Assembly (NCBI GenBank): GCA_964352405.1
Contig: CAYGRY010000002.1
Location: 1-64,000 of the forward strand
Origin: UBA4207 sp964352405
GTDB lineage: Bacteria; Bdellovibrionota; Bacteriovoracia; Bacteriovoracales; Bacteriovoracaceae
Direction: 5' to 3'
Length of the DNA: 64,000 nucleotides
Shown: positions 63,495 to 64,000 of the stretch, piece after piece
Position numbering within the stretch: the stretch's first letter is position 1
Layout: the number at the start of each line of letters is the position of its first letter
The notes under the pieces: model-generated
Told to the model about the DNA's origin: nothing
The model's database searches: none
The model's input: the letters and a program-made list of their open reading frames with translations, nothing else
Position numbers and translations under genes: made by a program

Positions 63495-64000
63495 TCGGCT
63501 TAACTCTGTATCCAACACCCCTAATCGTTTCAATGATATTGGCGTGATCACCTAGTTTTTTTCTAAGTCCGAAAATATGGGTATCAATTGTTCTATCAGT
63601 CACATGAACAGGACCATCTTGAATGGATTCAACGAGTTGGTTTCTTGAAAAGGCTCGACCTGAGTTTTTCATGAACGTATGTAAAAGTTTAAATTCAGAA
63701 AGGGTAAGATCTATCTCTGCCTGATCAATCCAAACTTTACATTGAACATGATCTAAAGAAATAGAACCATTTTGTAGTTTATTTGTTGATGGCTTAGATA
63801 GACTTGAAACAGCAGAAATGGAGCGCCTTAGAAGAGACCTTACTCTTGCTAGAAGAATTTGGGTTTCAAAAGGCTTTGTTAAGTAGTCATCAGCCCCAGC
63901 ATCTAATCCTTCAACTATATCTTCTGTCTTTGACAGCGCTGTTAATAGCAAAATGGGCTTTTGATTTGTAGGTCTATAAAGCTTTATAAATTTACAAATA
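63487..64000 (-). CDS. phoB: PhoB/OmpR-type response regulator (partial, N-terminus outside the window)
   Basis: The frame runs open to base 64000, so the start lies outside. Visible are the end of the receiver domain (ILLLTAL with the conserved Thr, and GADDYLTKPFE with the Lys), a linker and the winged helix DNA-binding domain (LTLSEFKLLHTFMKN, then RTIDTHIFGLRKKLGDH, then RGVGYRVKP). It is in an operon with the kinase, which overlaps its stop by 8 bases. The phospho-Asp itself is outside the window. Confidence 0.88.
   Translation of the reverse strand, partial: ICKFIKLYRPTNQKPILLLTALSKTEDIVEGLDAGADDYLTKPFETQILLARVRSLLRRSISAVSSLSKPSTNKLQNGSISLDHVQCKVWIDQAEIDLTLSEFKLLHTFMKNSGRAFSRNQLVESIQDGPVHVTDRTIDTHIFGLRKKLGDHANIIETIRGVGYRVKPNE

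Noticed and set aside
1..64000. CRISPR arrays, insertion sequences, prophage or toxin-antitoxin modules
   Set aside because: No repeated spacers, transposase, integrase, phage structural genes or small paired genes of that type were seen.

Overview
The window (about 38-40% G+C by eye, densely packed, both strands used) looks like a chromosome segment of a Gram-negative, flagellated bacterium. The combination of a complete Na+-NQR, LPS heptose synthesis, scattered flagellar genes, several large secreted or lipoprotein genes, and pseudo-receiver, bactofilin and L,D-transpeptidase genes suggests a Bdellovibrionota member, most likely a Bacteriovorax/Peredibacter-like predator. That placement is an inference from gene content and low G+C; no rRNA is present to confirm it.

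Layout. 1-2448 is a DinG-type helicase with an N-terminal exonuclease remnant, split by one in-frame TAA. 2445-6008 holds small membrane and housekeeping genes (SirB-like, MATE exporter, methyltransferase, YchJ). 6151-26092 is an energy-metabolism island: nqrABCDEF with its maturation genes apbE and nqrM, the 2-oxoglutarate dehydrogenase genes sucA-sucB-lpdA, a tRNA-Leu(UAA) on the other strand, an unknown lipoprotein, and an operon of complex I peripheral-arm homologues (B, CD, E, F, G, I). 26084-30546 is a minus-strand operon (C92-type amidase, 2-hydroxyacid dehydrogenase, arginase family, aat). 30711-36550 contains map, a BFD-type Fe-S protein, tatC, hldD, a degenerate HD-GYP protein and a stand-alone FliG-C protein. 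36647-44444 has secreted proteins, a DksA-like zinc-finger protein, htpG, a short asparaginase, a Cys-rich lipoprotein, methylmalonyl-CoA epimerase and a rhomboid-like protein. 44447-55259 contains a giant Ig-like lipoprotein, fliL, ald, a pair of M16 proteases and a bactofilin/L,D-transpeptidase operon. 55453-64000 has a receiver/acidic/coiled-coil protein, a diguanylate cyclase, a phosphoesterase, ExbBD, flagellin and a PhoR/PhoB-like pair cut by the window edge.

The most notable system is the complex I-like operon at 20665-26092. All expected Fe-S ligands are visible in subunits B, E, F, G and I. However, the F subunit has lost the glycine-rich FMN/NADH loop and the other nucleotide-pocket motifs, and the D domain carries Gln and Phe where canonical enzymes have the quinone-site His and Tyr. 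NuoG is cut to about half length, and no membrane subunit (A, H, J-N) is in the window. This points to a rewired enzyme with a different electron donor and possibly a different acceptor, in an organism whose NADH:quinone activity can be supplied by the adjacent Na+-NQR.

Regulatory signals visible by eye include a sigma32-like promoter before htpG, a sigma28-like promoter before flagellin, a sigma54-like promoter with an upstream palindrome before the DksA-like gene, and several intrinsic terminators. No CRISPR array, insertion sequence or prophage was seen. No intergenic stretch exceeds about 300 bases.
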